Of a stretch of 64,000 bases of DNA, positions 1 through 12,080 are shown one piece after another (the first letter of the stretch is position 1; every line of letters begins with the position of its first letter). The stretch is from Beta vulgaris subsp. vulgaris (lineage: Eukaryota > Streptophyta > Magnoliopsida > Caryophyllales > Amaranthaceae). The notes beneath the pieces are model-generated. The model searched no databases. It saw nothing but the letters and a program-made list of their open reading frames with translations, and was not told the DNA's origin. The stretch covers positions 35,751,430 through 35,815,429 of the forward strand of contig NC_079207.1 of assembly GCF_026745355.1 (NCBI RefSeq). Direction: 5' to 3'. The translations under genes were made by a program, and so were the position numbers.

Positions 1-439
1 ATGTAGAGGAGATAAATTTGGGAGTTCCACTTCGCAAGGGACAAGAATCAAACCCTTGTCGCAAGGGTAGAAGGGACGCCTCCAACAAAGGTCAACCTTG
101 ATTATGAAGAAGTAACTATAAATTGATAGTGTATGTCTATTAACTTATACAAGATTTGTACGAACTAATCAAAAGTATTTATAAACTAATAGTGTATGCC
201 AATGAACTGATAATTTATGCCCAAACACTAACATGTTCTGTCTATAAATAATACTAAAATTTCTATGAACTGATCTAAAAATATCTATTAATTGATAGAA
301 AAGGTATATGAACTGATTATATAAAACAATATAAAGTAATAACAAATATACATAAAATGGTAAAAGAATATAAATAACGTGATAAATATATGGCATACTC
401 TCGCCTTCTTCTTGAAGAGTCTCGAAAGGCCAATGATAC
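1..439. other. AT-rich unclassified flank of the first nested block
   Basis: No gene is visible. Between about 120 and 320 a loose motif resembling 'tatgaactgat' recurs several times at irregular spacing, so this is probably decayed repeat DNA. It joins the copia remnant that resumes at 3977, because the ATCAT target duplication of the LTR at 445 lies between them. Confidence 0.4.
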
Positions 440-1055
440 ATCATTGATGTTATGGTTTTATATAGAGTTTTTCCCCCTACTTATATGCTAAAGAGGATGT
501 CAATAGTGCTCTTAGAAACAATTTTGTACTACTTTTCTCCATCTAGTTGTGGTTTTCTATTTTGTGTTATTTTGTGTCGAATCGTAGGTTTTAGGGAACT
601 ATTCCCTATTTTCTACTGTTATATGACCGCTACACTGGATTTGAGAGGTTTTATGCTGAGACTCAAGGTCCCGATGACACTTTCTGGGACCCTTGAGCAA
701 AAGAAGAGTTGAAGACTTAGCACTTGGAGCCAAGAACGAAGACAAGTGGTCATGCCCGAACCCATCGGGCGGTCTAGCCTGATCGGGCGCCCACGAGAGA
801 CAACAATCAATTGGTTGCAGGCCCGATCAGACGCTTTCGCCCAGTCGTTAGTCGTTGTTGAAGCTAGATCGAGTGGTACGACCCGATTGCATTGGGCGCC
901 CATGATATGTTGTTGTGTGCACTGCTGAGGATGGTAGGTGGTTTGATGACGTTGGGCGAGTCGGCCCGATTGCACCGGAAGATGGTCGTTTTTGGGATGT
1001 TTCTCGTTTATTGAGCCCGATTTCATTGGGCTTGCTTGGCCTAATCGGACAACTG

Positions 1056-3036
1056 TGTAATACTCCGTATTCTTAGTAAGTTATTAGTTATAATTTTAAA
1101 AGGTTTTATATACTAAAAAGACTTTTTATTAATTATTAAGGTTTTAAATAGGCTTTTGTATTAAATTATGGGGTTTTCAAATAAATTCTAGCCCAAATTA
1201 TATACTGGGCCTAAGTTTACAACTTGTAATCCAAGTAGTTAGAAGATATTTTAAAAAGAAATTTCAAAAAGGATTTACAAAATGTTTATAAAAGAAAAAA
1301 AAATTTACTTTATCACAAACTCACGCACAGCATGGAGTAAGTTTGTGATTACTTGGTTTGTTTGTTTATTTTTTGATTAATTTGGTTATTTGGTTGTTTT
1401 ATCTTTTGGTTAATTAGCATCTAGACTATTTATCTTGTGGAATATTCCTCTATTCTAGCTATATTATCATAAAAGATAGTGTATCCTAGCTAAATTAATT
1501 ATCTTTTCTCAAAAATCTATCTTTTAGTTCCTATTCCTATTCTTATCCTATTTACCCAACTAGTATAAATAGGGGTCTCCACCCATCATATTCTTCACAC
1601 CAAATTTGAGAAATAAATCTCTTTTCTCAAGTTTAAACTCTCTCTCCCTCTTAGCCTACCGTTTCTCTTCTCCCTCTTAGCCTACCGTTTCTCTTCTCCC
1701 TAGTAGTTATTATTATTCAAGGTGCGTGTGTATGTAGATCTTTAAATATTATTCTGCTTATATAGTATCATGTTTATGGGGTTATTGTTTGCATTGAGAA
1801 TCATGTTTAGTGAGTTAATTACAAATTCGTTGAAGGTTGATAAACTTGAAATTAGATTGGTATTGTAACACATGTTTAATGGATAATATTATATATACTA
1901 ACTATACTATGCCGACTTTATTTTTTCGTCCACCGTACATGTTTTGCGGTTTTAGAATCACTCACTAATTAACATGTTCTTGTTAAACTTACTATTAGGT
2001 CATATATTAGTTGATACTCTAATGAATTGTAGTATATATTGGTATGTACTAAACATTTAGAATCATTAGTTGTTTTAGTATTGATTGATTCTGTGAAAAG
2101 AAAAGATAAGTTTTCATGATTGTATTTACTAAGTTATATTACTGTCATGCATCTTTACGTATGAAGTTCAAGGCTATTAATTGTGTAAACGTTTATAAGC
2201 ATTATTATTATTTATAAAGACAGATTATTTTCAAAGATTATTTGATATGAACAAGTTATTAATATTATTATGTCCCTTAAGTGGTAAAAGTTTTATACAA
2301 GAACTATTATTCTTTTGAAGGAGTATTATTTTTAAAGGATTTTTATTAGTTATATGATCTTTTATGATCACAATTTATAAAGAGGCCACGGCTTGTTATT
2401 TACTAACAAGAACGGTAGCTATTATATTATTACCCATGTACTTTTTGTATAAGTCATGTGGACAAGGTAGTTCCCCTCGTAATAGACTCATTAAGGAATA
2501 CTAAACTTGGGGGGTGTGCACACTTTAGGAAAGGTACCTAGGCAAGGAAAAGGAGTTTTATTAAAGTTATATACTTTATATTATACAGGTTATTTCAAGT
2601 ATCCAAGGAAGGTTTATATGAGTATTTTAAATGTTTAGTAAAGTATTTAAATTCCCGCATATACATGTACTCAGTATTTTTACTGACACGCATTTTGTTT
2701 TGTTTGTTTTATAGCTTTGTCCCTGTGATGATCCTTTTGGTGAGCAGATTTTACAGGTTGATTGATGCATACTACGTATGGGGGAGCTAGTGAGGAGTAC
2801 TACGTAGCTTAGTTTAGTAGTTATTATTTTTTTATATTTCCCTTTGTTATAGTAGAAACAATAATTTTTATTTATTCAATAAAGAAAAGTTATTATTATT
2901 TTTCCGCTGCATTATTAAGTTAGTAGTTGGTAGTTTTAGCCTCTAACGTTATCACGTGGCGGTAATACTCTCAAGTTTCTCAAGCGTTTTATATTAAAAT
3001 ATATTCTTCAAAAGAGAGAAATTTGGGGGTGTTACA
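1056..3036 (+). mobile_element. Ty3/gypsy-type solo LTR nested in the Athila-like LTR
   Basis: It starts TGTAATACTCCG and ends GGGGGTGTTACA, giving near-perfect inverted tips (TGTAATAC / GTGTTACA). A perfect 5-bp target duplication AACTG sits at 1051-1055 and 3037-3041. A TATA box at 1564, a CT-rich leader around 1620-1700 and an AATAAA signal near 2878 fit an LTR in plus orientation with U3, R and U5. The length of 1981 bp and the TGTAA...TTACA ends suit the Tekay/Del chromovirus group, but no protein supports that. The part from 1875 onward recurs at 31661-37139. Confidence 0.85.
1564..1571 (+). promoter_or_regulatory. TATA box of the gypsy-type solo LTR
   Basis: TATAAATA is followed about 50 bp downstream by a CT-rich transcribed-leader-like stretch, as expected for the U3/R promoter of a plant LTR. 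Confidence 0.6.
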
Positions 3037-3110
3037 AACTGACCCGACACACGCATTTAATGATTTTCGGACTATTTTTATAAGACTTTTCCTAATTATT
3101 TTAGGGCTAG

Positions 3111-3117
3111 TATAAAG
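3111..3117 (+). promoter_or_regulatory. TATA box of the Athila-like LTR
   Basis: TATAAAG lies about 70 bp downstream of the nested LTR junction. It occupies the same relative place as the TATA box at 40417 in the better preserved Athila-like LTR. Confidence 0.45.
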
Positions 3118-3976
3118 AGCCAAATTAGAATACCTTTTATTCATCTTGGTTTTAGCCATTAATATTCATAGTTTTCTCTAGATTGTAATTCAAGAACCCT
3201 AGTTTATTGCTTTTCACTTTGGATTCGAGATCAAACTTTTAGATTATTCACAAGTTCGATACAATTCTTCAGTTTGGTAATCCTTCTTTATTGCTTTCTC
3301 TATTGCTGATTAGATTACTTTCTTAGTTATTTGCAATGTTTCAAAGTATGAGTTTTTATATTGATTTTGTTATGATTTTCATAAATATGAGTGAGTAGTT
3401 CTATTTCTACGATTTCGAGGATCTATGTATGCAATGAGAGATTGCTAGATTAGTCTAATTGCCTTGTATTACAATTATTTCCTGTGGTTAAATCGTTCAT
3501 GCTAAGTAGATTTATAAGTTAGGCCTGATTTATATTTCTACTATTGCAATATATTGAATCTGTTTCGAGAGGAGAGATACCGTATAGGTTTCAATCATTA
3601 GGCAGAGTGATCCTTGGTCATGCGAGAGCGGCTAGGTGATCTTGGAGGGAGGTAATGTTCGAGAGAAATTACATGTGCCCTAGATAAATTGACTTATTAG
3701 GTAGTTGTTATTCGTCCATGATTTCTCGAATTGTATGCATAGTGATCCATAATCCTAGTTCTTTATTCATTGATTCATACCTTCATGTTTAATTCTATTA
3801 TTTTCTTAGTTTAGTAACACAGCCATCTTCATCTAATTTAGTTACTATGATATTAGAGATCAGATTCAATAATATAACTTTCCCCGGCCCGTATGGATTC
3901 GATCTTGACTTCCCTGACTACTAGTTAAATTAGTGGATCTTTTTGATTAGGTGATACGATTTATCCTGTCAATCAT

Positions 3977-5327
3977 CCACCACCTCCTTTTATGTGGCTT
4001 TAACTACTGACACAAGCAACTCCATCGGATCTTTTTGCACCGCAACCCAAAATCAGCCCCCCAACGGTGGCCAAGGAGCGGCAAAGGAGGTGGCCAGGGC
4101 GCAGCGGTGATCGTGGAGGCTGGCAAGGCTGGGGCATAGGTCGTAGAGAGGAAACAACTGAACCAACATAAAGCTCCAACACGCATCCTAGGTTATTGCA
4201 CAAAATCAAAAGTCAGCATTTGGCTACCTTCTAGGCTTCGGAGTAGCTCCTGGAATTCCCCCTTCCCAATACCCAACACAGGTACAACATCGTTACAAGA
4301 TCCAACCTGCTTCAATTCACGCTGCCTAGTGGCCACCACGCCTATGCTCCTAGCTTAGTCCAGTATGGACCCCTTATGATGGCTACGGATCTTGGCAATG
4401 CGTTTTAAACCATGGCCCTTCAGCATCCTGATGATGCGTGGTACATGGATTCCGGTCTAAGCTCTTCATGCTCATAATTCTGGTGATCTCTTTCCCTTCT
4501 TTAATTTAAGCACTAGAAATGATATTTTAGTTGTTAATGGCAATCGCATTTCGATTACAGATATAGATATACCACCCTGCCTAATATAACCTCTAATCCT
4601 TCGTGATGTCTACCTTTCCCCACAAATCATAAAGAGCTTAATATCCGTTCGTAAATTCGCTCCTAATAATTCATTTTGTATTGAATATGATCCATCTAGT
4701 TTTTCTATGAGGGACCTTCAAACGGGAAAACTTATAACGAGATGTGAGAGCTCCGTGGACCTCTAGCCTGTGACACAAGCCCAACCATCCACTTGCCTTG
4801 CCGCAGCTCCAACCACTATTCCACCTACCACTTGGCATGATCGTATAGGACATTCGAAAGCATAGTCTATTAGTTTTCTTTGAAATATATAATAATTGTA
4901 TAGTTTGTAATAAAGAGTATGACTCTACTTTGCCATTCTTGTTAGATAGGAAAATACATTGAATCACCTATTTATTATTCAACAAGTAAGTGCTTTTGAT
5001 ATTATCAATGCTGATTTATGGACTTCTCTTATTCGTAGTAGTTGGGTCATAAATATTATTTGGTTTTTGTCGATGATTTTACCCATTTTGTGAGGATTGT
5101 TCCCCTTGCCTATAAATCTGGTGCTGACCAAACCCTCTTGATTTCCATGCTTATGTCAAAACTCAATTTGAACGCCCTATCAAAGCCTTTCAAAGTGACC
5201 ATGGCCGCGAACTTCATAACAATCCCTTTAACAGTTTTGTCTAACTTATAGGATGATGTTTTTGGTTCTCTTGTCAACACACTTCATCAAAAAATCACTA
5301 CTACAAAAAGTGGAATAAGTAACAAAA
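3977..5327 (+). pseudogene. Decayed Ty1/copia gag-pol fragment (gag end to integrase)
   Basis: Translation in shifting plus frames gives the order expected for copia: a Gly/Arg-rich gag tail (about 4060-4160), a Pro/Gln-rich linker, a protease-like motif AWYMDSG near 4430-4450, a pre-integrase-like stretch with TWHDRIGHS (about 4830-4860), and an integrase core with GHKYYLVFVDDFTHFVRIVP (5044-5103). Stops and frameshifts interrupt every domain, and no LTR or primer-binding site is attached. The last 32 bases (from 5296) begin CACTACTACAAAAAG, which looks like the terminal repeat of a separate CACTA or MITE. A sister copy lies at 38073-39410. Confidence 0.7.
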
Positions 5328-5334
5328 TTATACT

Positions 5335-5565
5335 AGTGGAAAAAACATCAAGTGCTCCGGTTAAAAACACTACAAGTGCTCCGTATTTCACCCGTAGCAA
5401 ACCCTATACGAGCACTTGAGCATTTCTCAAGTGCTCCGGTTAAAAATCGGAGCACATAATTTTACAAGTGCTCCGGTTGCACTAACAACCGGAGCACTTG
5501 ATGCTGTTTAATTGCTTAGACTAGATCAAGTGCTCCGGTTGATAGGAGACAACCGAAGCACTTGT
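5335..5565. repeat. Left subterminal repeats of the CACTA element
   Basis: Several direct and inverted copies of a 13-bp core, 'aagtgctccggtt' and 'aaccggagcactt', occur within 230 bp of the left tip. Some are paired into hairpins, for example about 5527-5565. In En/Spm such motifs are the binding sites of the TNPA/TNP1 accessory protein; that role here is inferred from the family. Confidence 0.8.
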
Positions 5566-5786
5566 TGTATTTTTTTTTTTTTTAAAAACCAGCGCTAGTA
5601 TTATTAGCTTCCTAAAAGTGTATAGTACAATTTACAATAGAGCGCCTGCAGCCTCATTTTCACCACCATACTTAACCTCCTCTTGCCCTTCATATATCAC
5701 CAACATGATATGTACAATGATACAAAAAAGTGCACATGAAATTCAAAATCCAACAAAGAAATATTCAAAATTAAAACACGTACTAT

Positions 5787-5886
<100 letters not shown>

Positions 5887-6093
5887 TGTAGAATTGAGTT
5901 ACAAAACATTACCATAGATTTAAAGTACGCGTTTACAACGTATTTAGAAATTATATTCATAGACAACAATCGGTAACGAAGGAAGCACACTTGTCTCGAA
6001 CTTCATTGATTTCCTCAACAGTAAATGACTCCTCCCTTGGTGTGTTGTAAACCTAATAATTCATAAGATCAAATAAATACAATTATATATATA

Positions 6094-6657
6094 CTAGAAT
6101 TTTTTGCACGCGATGCGTGCTTGAATTTTTTTTCGAATCAGAAACTCGATTTTCTTCGGCATAAGAGTCAAAATTTTAACATTTTAGAAAAAAAAATTGT
6201 ATATCATTGAAAATTTCAGAAAATGTCATTGCGAACATAATAATATTCTGGAAATGCACGAATATTGTTAATCTAATCATGACCTATTAAGTTATTAGCG
6301 TTTTAAATTTATCTTAGTTTTTTCCCTCTTTTATTTGGAGCTCCTCTTCTGAGTTATAAAAAATTTATTAGATCGTAGTATTGTGTAATTATAAGCCTAT
6401 AATCGAATCCGCATAACCTGTATGATATATGGCACGAAATATTTTTTTTCCTTGACTGTGGCTGTGGGAACTGGATATGGTAACATATTTTTTAGGAAAA
6501 GAAAAGGAGGAATACAGTTTGCCAAATATAGGCAGCTCTTAAATTTAGCAAAGTCAAAAATACAAACACTATTTTGTAATTTAGAAAGAGAAGGGGGGAA
6601 AAATTGGCATTTCAAAAGAGGACACCATTGCTCCCCTCTTCCCTTATATAATAGAGA
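6094..6657 (-). mobile_element. Non-autonomous Helitron in the last intron of the TNP1-Ulp gene
   Basis: Read on the minus strand it begins TCTCTATTATATAAGGG and ends with a hairpin GCACGCATCGCGTGC followed by AAAAAATTCTAG. That is the Helitron 3' signature: a stem-loop, then CTRR about ten bases on. The outer bases are A (6093) and T (6658), the expected A|T insertion site without target duplication. At 564 bp it has no RepHel coding capacity; the small reading frames inside it are incidental. Confidence 0.75.
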
Positions 6658-6711
6658 TATAATATACCATAGCATGAAATTTTTGGTCACATTCTTTTCT
6701 ATATGTTGTTT

Positions 6712-8300
6712 AAGAACTACTAGGACGACTAATAGTCTATAATTTGATCGTTCTAGTCAAGTTTCTGCAAGTAAAGGCCGCCATTTCAAAACTGTTTTAT
6801 GTCAAATTCATCCATTTCGTACCATATCATGTAATTTTAGGTTACATTCTAATCTAATATGTTTTCTAAGGACTACTAGGACGATAACAATTCTAATTTG
6901 ATCGTTCTAGTCAAGTTTGTGCAAGTAAAGGTCGTTTTAGACCATTTTAAGCCGTTTTGGGTCAAATTCATCCATTTCATACCATAGCAAGAAATTTTAG
7001 GTTACATTCTGGTCTAATATGTTGTTTAAGGACTATTAGGACGATTACTAATCTAATTTGATCATCCTAGTCAAGTACGTGCAAGTAAAGGCCGTTTCAA
7101 GGTCGTTTTCGGCTGTTTTGGGTCAAATTCGTCCATTTCGTACTATATCATGAAATTTTAGGTTGCATTCTGGTCTCATATGTTGTTTAAGGACTATTAG
7201 GACGATTACTAGTCTAATTTGATCATCCTAGTCAAGTTTGTGCAAGTAAAGGCTATTTCAAGACCGATTTAGGATGTTTTGGGTCAAATTCATCCATTTC
7301 GTACCATCGCAAGTAATTTTAGGTTGCATTCCGGTCTCATATGTTGTTTATGGACTATTAGGACGATTACTAGTCTAATTTGATCATCCTAGTCAAGTTT
7401 GTGCAAGTAAAGGCCGTTTCAAGGCGATTTAGGCTGTTTTGGGTCAAATTCATCCATTTCGTACTATATCATGTAATTTCAGGTTGCATTCTGGTCTCAT
7501 ATGTTGTTTAAGGACTATTAGGACGATTACAAGTCTAATTTGATCATCCTAGTAAAGTATGTGCAAGTAAAGGCCGTTTCAAGGTCGTTTTAGGCTGTTT
7601 TGGGTCAAATTCATCCATTTCGTACTATATCATGTAATTTCAGGTTGCATTCTGGTCTCATATGTTGTTTAAGGACTATTAGGATGATTACTAGTCTAAT
7701 TTGATCATCCTAGTAAAGTATGTGCAAGTAAAGGCCGTTTCAAGGCCGTTTTCGGCTGTTTTGGGTCAAATTCATCCATTTCGTACTATATAATGTAATT
7801 TAAGGTTGCATTCTGGTCTCATATGTTGTTTAAGGACTATTAGGACGATTACTAGTCTAATTTGATCATCCTAGTCAAGTTTGTGCAAGTAAAGGCTGTT
7901 TCAAGGCCGTTTTGGCTGTTTTGGGTCAAATTCATCCATTTCGTACATAGCAGTAATTTTAGGTTGCATTCTGGTCTCATATGTTTTTTAAGGACTATTA
8001 GGACGATTACTAGTCTAATTTGATCATCCTAGTCAAGTATGTGCAAGTAAAGGCCGTTTCAAGGCCAATTTCAGTTGTTTTGGGTCAAATTCATCCATTT
8101 CATACCATTGCAAGTAATTTTAGGTTACATTTTATCTAATATGTTGTTTAAGTAGTATTAGGACGATTACAACTCTAATTTGATTGTTCTAGTCAAGTTT
8201 GTGTAAGTAAAGGTGGTTTTAGGTCAAATTCATCTATTTCATACCATAGTATGTAATACATTCTAGTCTAATAAGTTGTTTAAGGACTAATTAGGATGAA
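6712..8300. repeat. Tandem array of about ten 160-bp units
   Basis: The landmark 'aaggactattaggacgatt' and its variants recur at 6712, 6868, 7028, 7189, 7350, 7510, 7671, 7832, 7990, 8150 and 8282, giving steps of 156, 160, 161, 161, 160, 161, 161, 158, 160 and 132 bp. Each unit also carries 'gtgcaagtaaaggccgttt' and 'gggtcaaattcatccattt'. Edge units are the most diverged and inner units nearly identical, as expected for an array homogenised by unequal exchange. It lies wholly within the last intron of the TNP1-Ulp gene. Confidence 0.95.
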
Positions 8301-10974
8301 ACTAAGTCATAGTTTATATGGGTACGGAATGTTACGAACCTTCTCAAGATCATCGACTTCCGTGCAACAAGTAAGTATATCGAACATAAACCTCATCACG
8401 TAATAGCCGCAAGCAACTCCGTCTTGTTGTTGTGCGCACTAAATTCAAAATTATTTTCAAAAAAATAATTCTCAACATGACGATCAATAAAATTAGGGGA
8501 AATAATAACTTAAAGATAGGACAATCAAAATCCTTTACCTTCACTGATTTCCATTGAGGAAGTGTGGCTCTTCTTGGACCACATCCACGTAATCTTTTCA
8601 TCACACTACAATACCACATTTTATAATAGTTACAATGTTATGATGTTAATAAAGAACAAAAAGGAAATGAAAATAAAACAATACCTATTCAATATGCTTT
8701 TGATTAGTAAGCCTCGGGGTGGTTCTTGACGCATAGAATCAAAATGGTATATTGTGTGAGTTGAAGGAGATATTACCAAGAGCATCCAATGGAGACTACA
8801 CAAAAAATTAAGTTCGACAATCATATGTATACCAACAATAGTTATCCAAAATAGTATTATGAAAAGACATTATCAACTAGGTACTAAAACATACTCTTCA
8901 AGGTATGGGGCAATAATATAGTTATCTTTAGATCGAACACATGCGGTAATACTCCTTTCAACGTACTCATTCGCTTCAGCATGGTTCTTCAAGCAATTTC
9001 ACCACGAATCTCTTATGGACATAACCACCCGACTTTTGAAGCAGAATCACATCCAAGTAAATCTTCGTAAAGTGCACTAAAAGAAGATTTGATTAATTTA
9101 GATTGAAAATCGTCAACAACCAACAAAATATAAAAGTAGTTATTTTTATTAGATCACCTCATGAAGACTTGTAATATAGATACATTTAACATCGCGCCGG
9201 AGAGGAACTCACGAATATCTACTTTATATACCCAAGTAGCTGATTCGTCATCTAAGTAGTGGAATTGAGATTTCTCCAAATCAACCTTTATTGGTAAGGA
9301 ATCAGGCAAGTTGGTAACACGAGCATGTAGCCAAGAACATGACTTGCTAAGAGACTGGAGCACTTTTCTCACACAAGTGGAGTTCCTTTTGGATTCACAT
9401 CAGGAGATGAGCCCTTAAGTGAAATCTTACCTACAATTACACTCTTAGGTTGTGAATCCTCCTTGTTATTATTAGCTTTTGAGTCCACCTCATTCTCTTC
9501 TGATCGGTTGTCTTGCGAACTCTCTTTGTCCGCATCCAAATTCTTCACTTTTTTGGCCGATTCTGTTTTTTTCTTCAAAGCCTGTTTAAGAAAAGACACC
9601 ATTACACAAAAAGAACATAGTTGAAATAATCATTAGGAGTATATAGCACATATTTTACCTTATCTGAAAATCGCACCCAAGCACATGGCCATATCACAAA
9701 ACTACCTTGCGCGTCGTTCAGAACAGTGAGGCTCCACTCTGGTCTAGGGACCGGCAATGAGAAATCTTCAAATCCACATATAATGGTGTTTATAGACACA
9801 CTAAAATAAGAACCTGCTACCGGCAGCAAATGTGATGTCTGGCCCTCTCTCGGTGGTTGTGCCCGACCATAAGCGACCACAACCAACTCACCATCTGCTG
9901 ATTTGGGAAGTAAAAGATTGCAAGGGGTCTCCTCCGGTTTAAAACATAATTGGCTAAGTCAACCATTAACAATATATATCATATAGTTTGTTGGAAAAGC
10001 AACTAAAAAAGTAATTCTTCATTTACCTATATATCAGGCACTGGGGGGTCAATTAGCAGAGGTTTAGGTATCGAACCAAGTACCTCTCTAGGTGTCACGG
10101 GATCTTGCTGGCTTAATTTGTCCCCAGGAGTGACATTGAGCTCGAGCTCGTCAAGACTGGGTAATCCCATGTGCTCCAAGATGGCGCTGAATTGATTCTT
10201 CATCCTTTTCTCAAGCTCCTCTATTGCAGATTTCATTTTGCTCTCCATATCTTGTGATGCATTAGACACTGAGCTTGATCTTGTTACAGAGTACTCTGCA
10301 CCATAAAGTTTTCTCAAGCCTCCCTCCTTTGCCTTTCACACGTCCATCATGGTCCTTACCGAGTACCATATATAAGGCATCCTTGTTCGCTTGCGGAACA
10401 AACTCGCCTGGAACCTCTTTGTTCCTCCACCCAAGCTAGTGAAAGAAAGAACACATAAGAAAACGGTTAGTTGGAAACTGAAAAAGCTAAATTTAAGTGA
10501 AATGACCATAAATACTAACCACTGCTTCGGCTATCTTCTTTGTTCCCGGATCAGAAATGGTTCTTCTCCCACTTGCATCTCGACTATGAAGTGAACAATA
10601 CCAATCAGCAACTCGATCAATGTTCTTTGTCGTAAGTGTAGAGCCATAAGTCGCCCCTGATGACGAGGTCATGCTTGGGTAAAAATCTTTTTCTTGCATC
10701 CACTCCTTTCTTTTCTCTTCATAAGTTTTAGGACCCATATGATGATAAAACTTCTTCTGCCTTGAACTTTTGTAAGCTTTAGCACGCCTTTCCTGTAGAT
10801 TTAAAATAAAATAAAAGGTAAGTTTAAGTCAATAAATGCATACAATACAAATAAAGAAGTAACTTTATTAAAAGTTTTGTAACAATGTTGCTGCCTTCAA
10901 TTACAGCTTTGAAACCTCTGATTTCTTATTCAATATTCCAGTGTTTAGCTACTATTTCAATTCTTCTTCAATTT

Positions 10975-11191
10975 GTGTGAGGTTAAGGTTATCACGGATG
11001 ATAGGCAGAAGAGGTGGGGCGGCAAAAGTGGACAGAAAACAGGAGAAGAATTGTATCCAGCATAAATGAAAGGCTCGCATATGAGGCTTTTTCACGGAAA
11101 AAACTGAAAACACTGTGGCCTTGTGCTCTGCATCCACTGGAAGAGCAAACTTTCTTGTTTCAAACTCATTTACTCCATTCGTGGATGCCAT
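10975..11191 (-). pseudogene. Captured N-terminal fragment of a high-affinity nitrate transporter (NRT2 family)
   Basis: The minus-strand frame beginning at ATG 11191 encodes a start resembling NRT2 proteins: a short hydrophilic N-terminus, a [12 protein letters not shown] segment, a [13 protein letters not shown] segment, then the first membrane helix with [20 protein letters not shown] and NLNLT. Similarity stops there, about 72 residues in, and unrelated residues run to a stop near 10952. NRT2 proteins are MFS nitrate/proton symporters of about 500 residues, so only the first seventh is present. It lies in an intron of the CACTA TNP1-Ulp gene (between 10792 and 12222), in the same orientation, so it is a transduplicated host fragment rather than a gene. 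The family call rests on recalled NRT2 features, not a search. Confidence 0.75.
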
Positions 11192-11224
11192 CACTCTTAT
11201 TTTTGTGGTGAATATCTGTGTCAC

Positions 11225-12080
11225 TGATTACTTTTTTTTTTCTTGCACAGCGAAAGATATTTGATTTAAGTTGCAAACAAAAGGGTTCACCTAATTATGC
11301 TTTTATAGTTAGGATTCACATTACATTGAAGAGGTCAGTACTCAGTAGTACTATGCACTCTTACTTATTTCTGATTGGATGTTCTCAGTCTATGACTTGG
11401 CAGGCTATTTCTCTTGTGTGCTGTAATGGTTTTGCTTAACACGTAGCTCAATGAATATTCAGAATCTAAGTTTATGTATCATATGTGGATTCCTAGTTTT
11501 GAAAGATATGCAAAGTATTCTAAGACAAGTTGCTTTAAGGTTATGCGACTTGGCGTATTGTGTTTGCTGTATGCATGGCTCTTTGTCTCAATGAATATTC
11601 CAAGTTGCTTTAAGTACCTTGATGAATTTTCCTTATGCTTTCTTCATGGTTGTTCTCTCCTGAAATCTCAGCCTTACAGTTCAAGCAATTAAGTCTTACA
11701 GCAGCTAATACTTTCAGTTAATCAACTAGAAAAATCCTCAATAATAAGACATTTGTATACATGATTTCCAAATAAACTACCCACCTTGCAGTGTCCTGCC
11801 TTCCCACTGAAACATTGGTGTGGCAGTTAGGCATCCCAAAAGAAAGAGTACTTAATTAGACTTGATCTCTCCCTATTCATTTTAAAGGGGACATATGCCC
11901 TAAGTTATTTAATACTGAAGTCAATATATAGCAAGTTCTTGGTCTCCCTAGTCTTAGATTGAATTTTCAACGGCAATACTGTGAAATCTATATGATACAA
12001 GTTGTGCCAGACTATCTGGTCCAACTGCGTAAAACCAGAATTAACCCAGAACTCTAACTCGGACATATACAAGGCATGAA
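11225..12080. other. Intronic DNA next to the NRT2 fragment, origin unknown
   Basis: I recognise no gene here. A T-rich tract ending 'cttgcacag' at about 11230-11249 looks like a plus-strand 3' splice site, and the sequence after it looks like ordinary plant exon/intron DNA. More captured host sequence is therefore possible. Part of it could be upstream DNA of the captured NRT2 gene, which would lie on this side of its start codon. Confidence 0.3.

Larger units (their letters stand above)
445..3971 (+). mobile_element. Athila-like solo LTR, interrupted by a second solo LTR
   Basis: The unit begins TGATGTTATGG and ends ATCCTGTCA. It is flanked by a perfect 5-bp duplication ATCAT at 440-444 and 3972-3976. 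Subtracting the nested LTR (1056-3036) and its 5-bp duplication leaves about 1.54 kb, close to the 1.55-kb Athila-like LTR at 39706-41257. Both share the same layout: a block of CCCGATC/GGGC-type short palindromes, a TATA box, then a leader with a 'gagtgagtagttctatttct' type motif. No internal region or second LTR follows, so it is a solo LTR left by LTR-LTR recombination. Assignment to the Athila lineage is inferred from this resemblance, not from proteins. Confidence 0.75.

Noticed and set aside
619..1026. 135-residue minus-strand reading frame
   Set aside because: It falls in the palindrome-rich U3 of the Athila-like LTR, has an atypical composition and overlaps another frame on the opposite strand.
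6422..6742. 106-residue reading frame
   Set aside because: It crosses the Helitron border and reads into the tandem array, so it cannot be a conserved gene.
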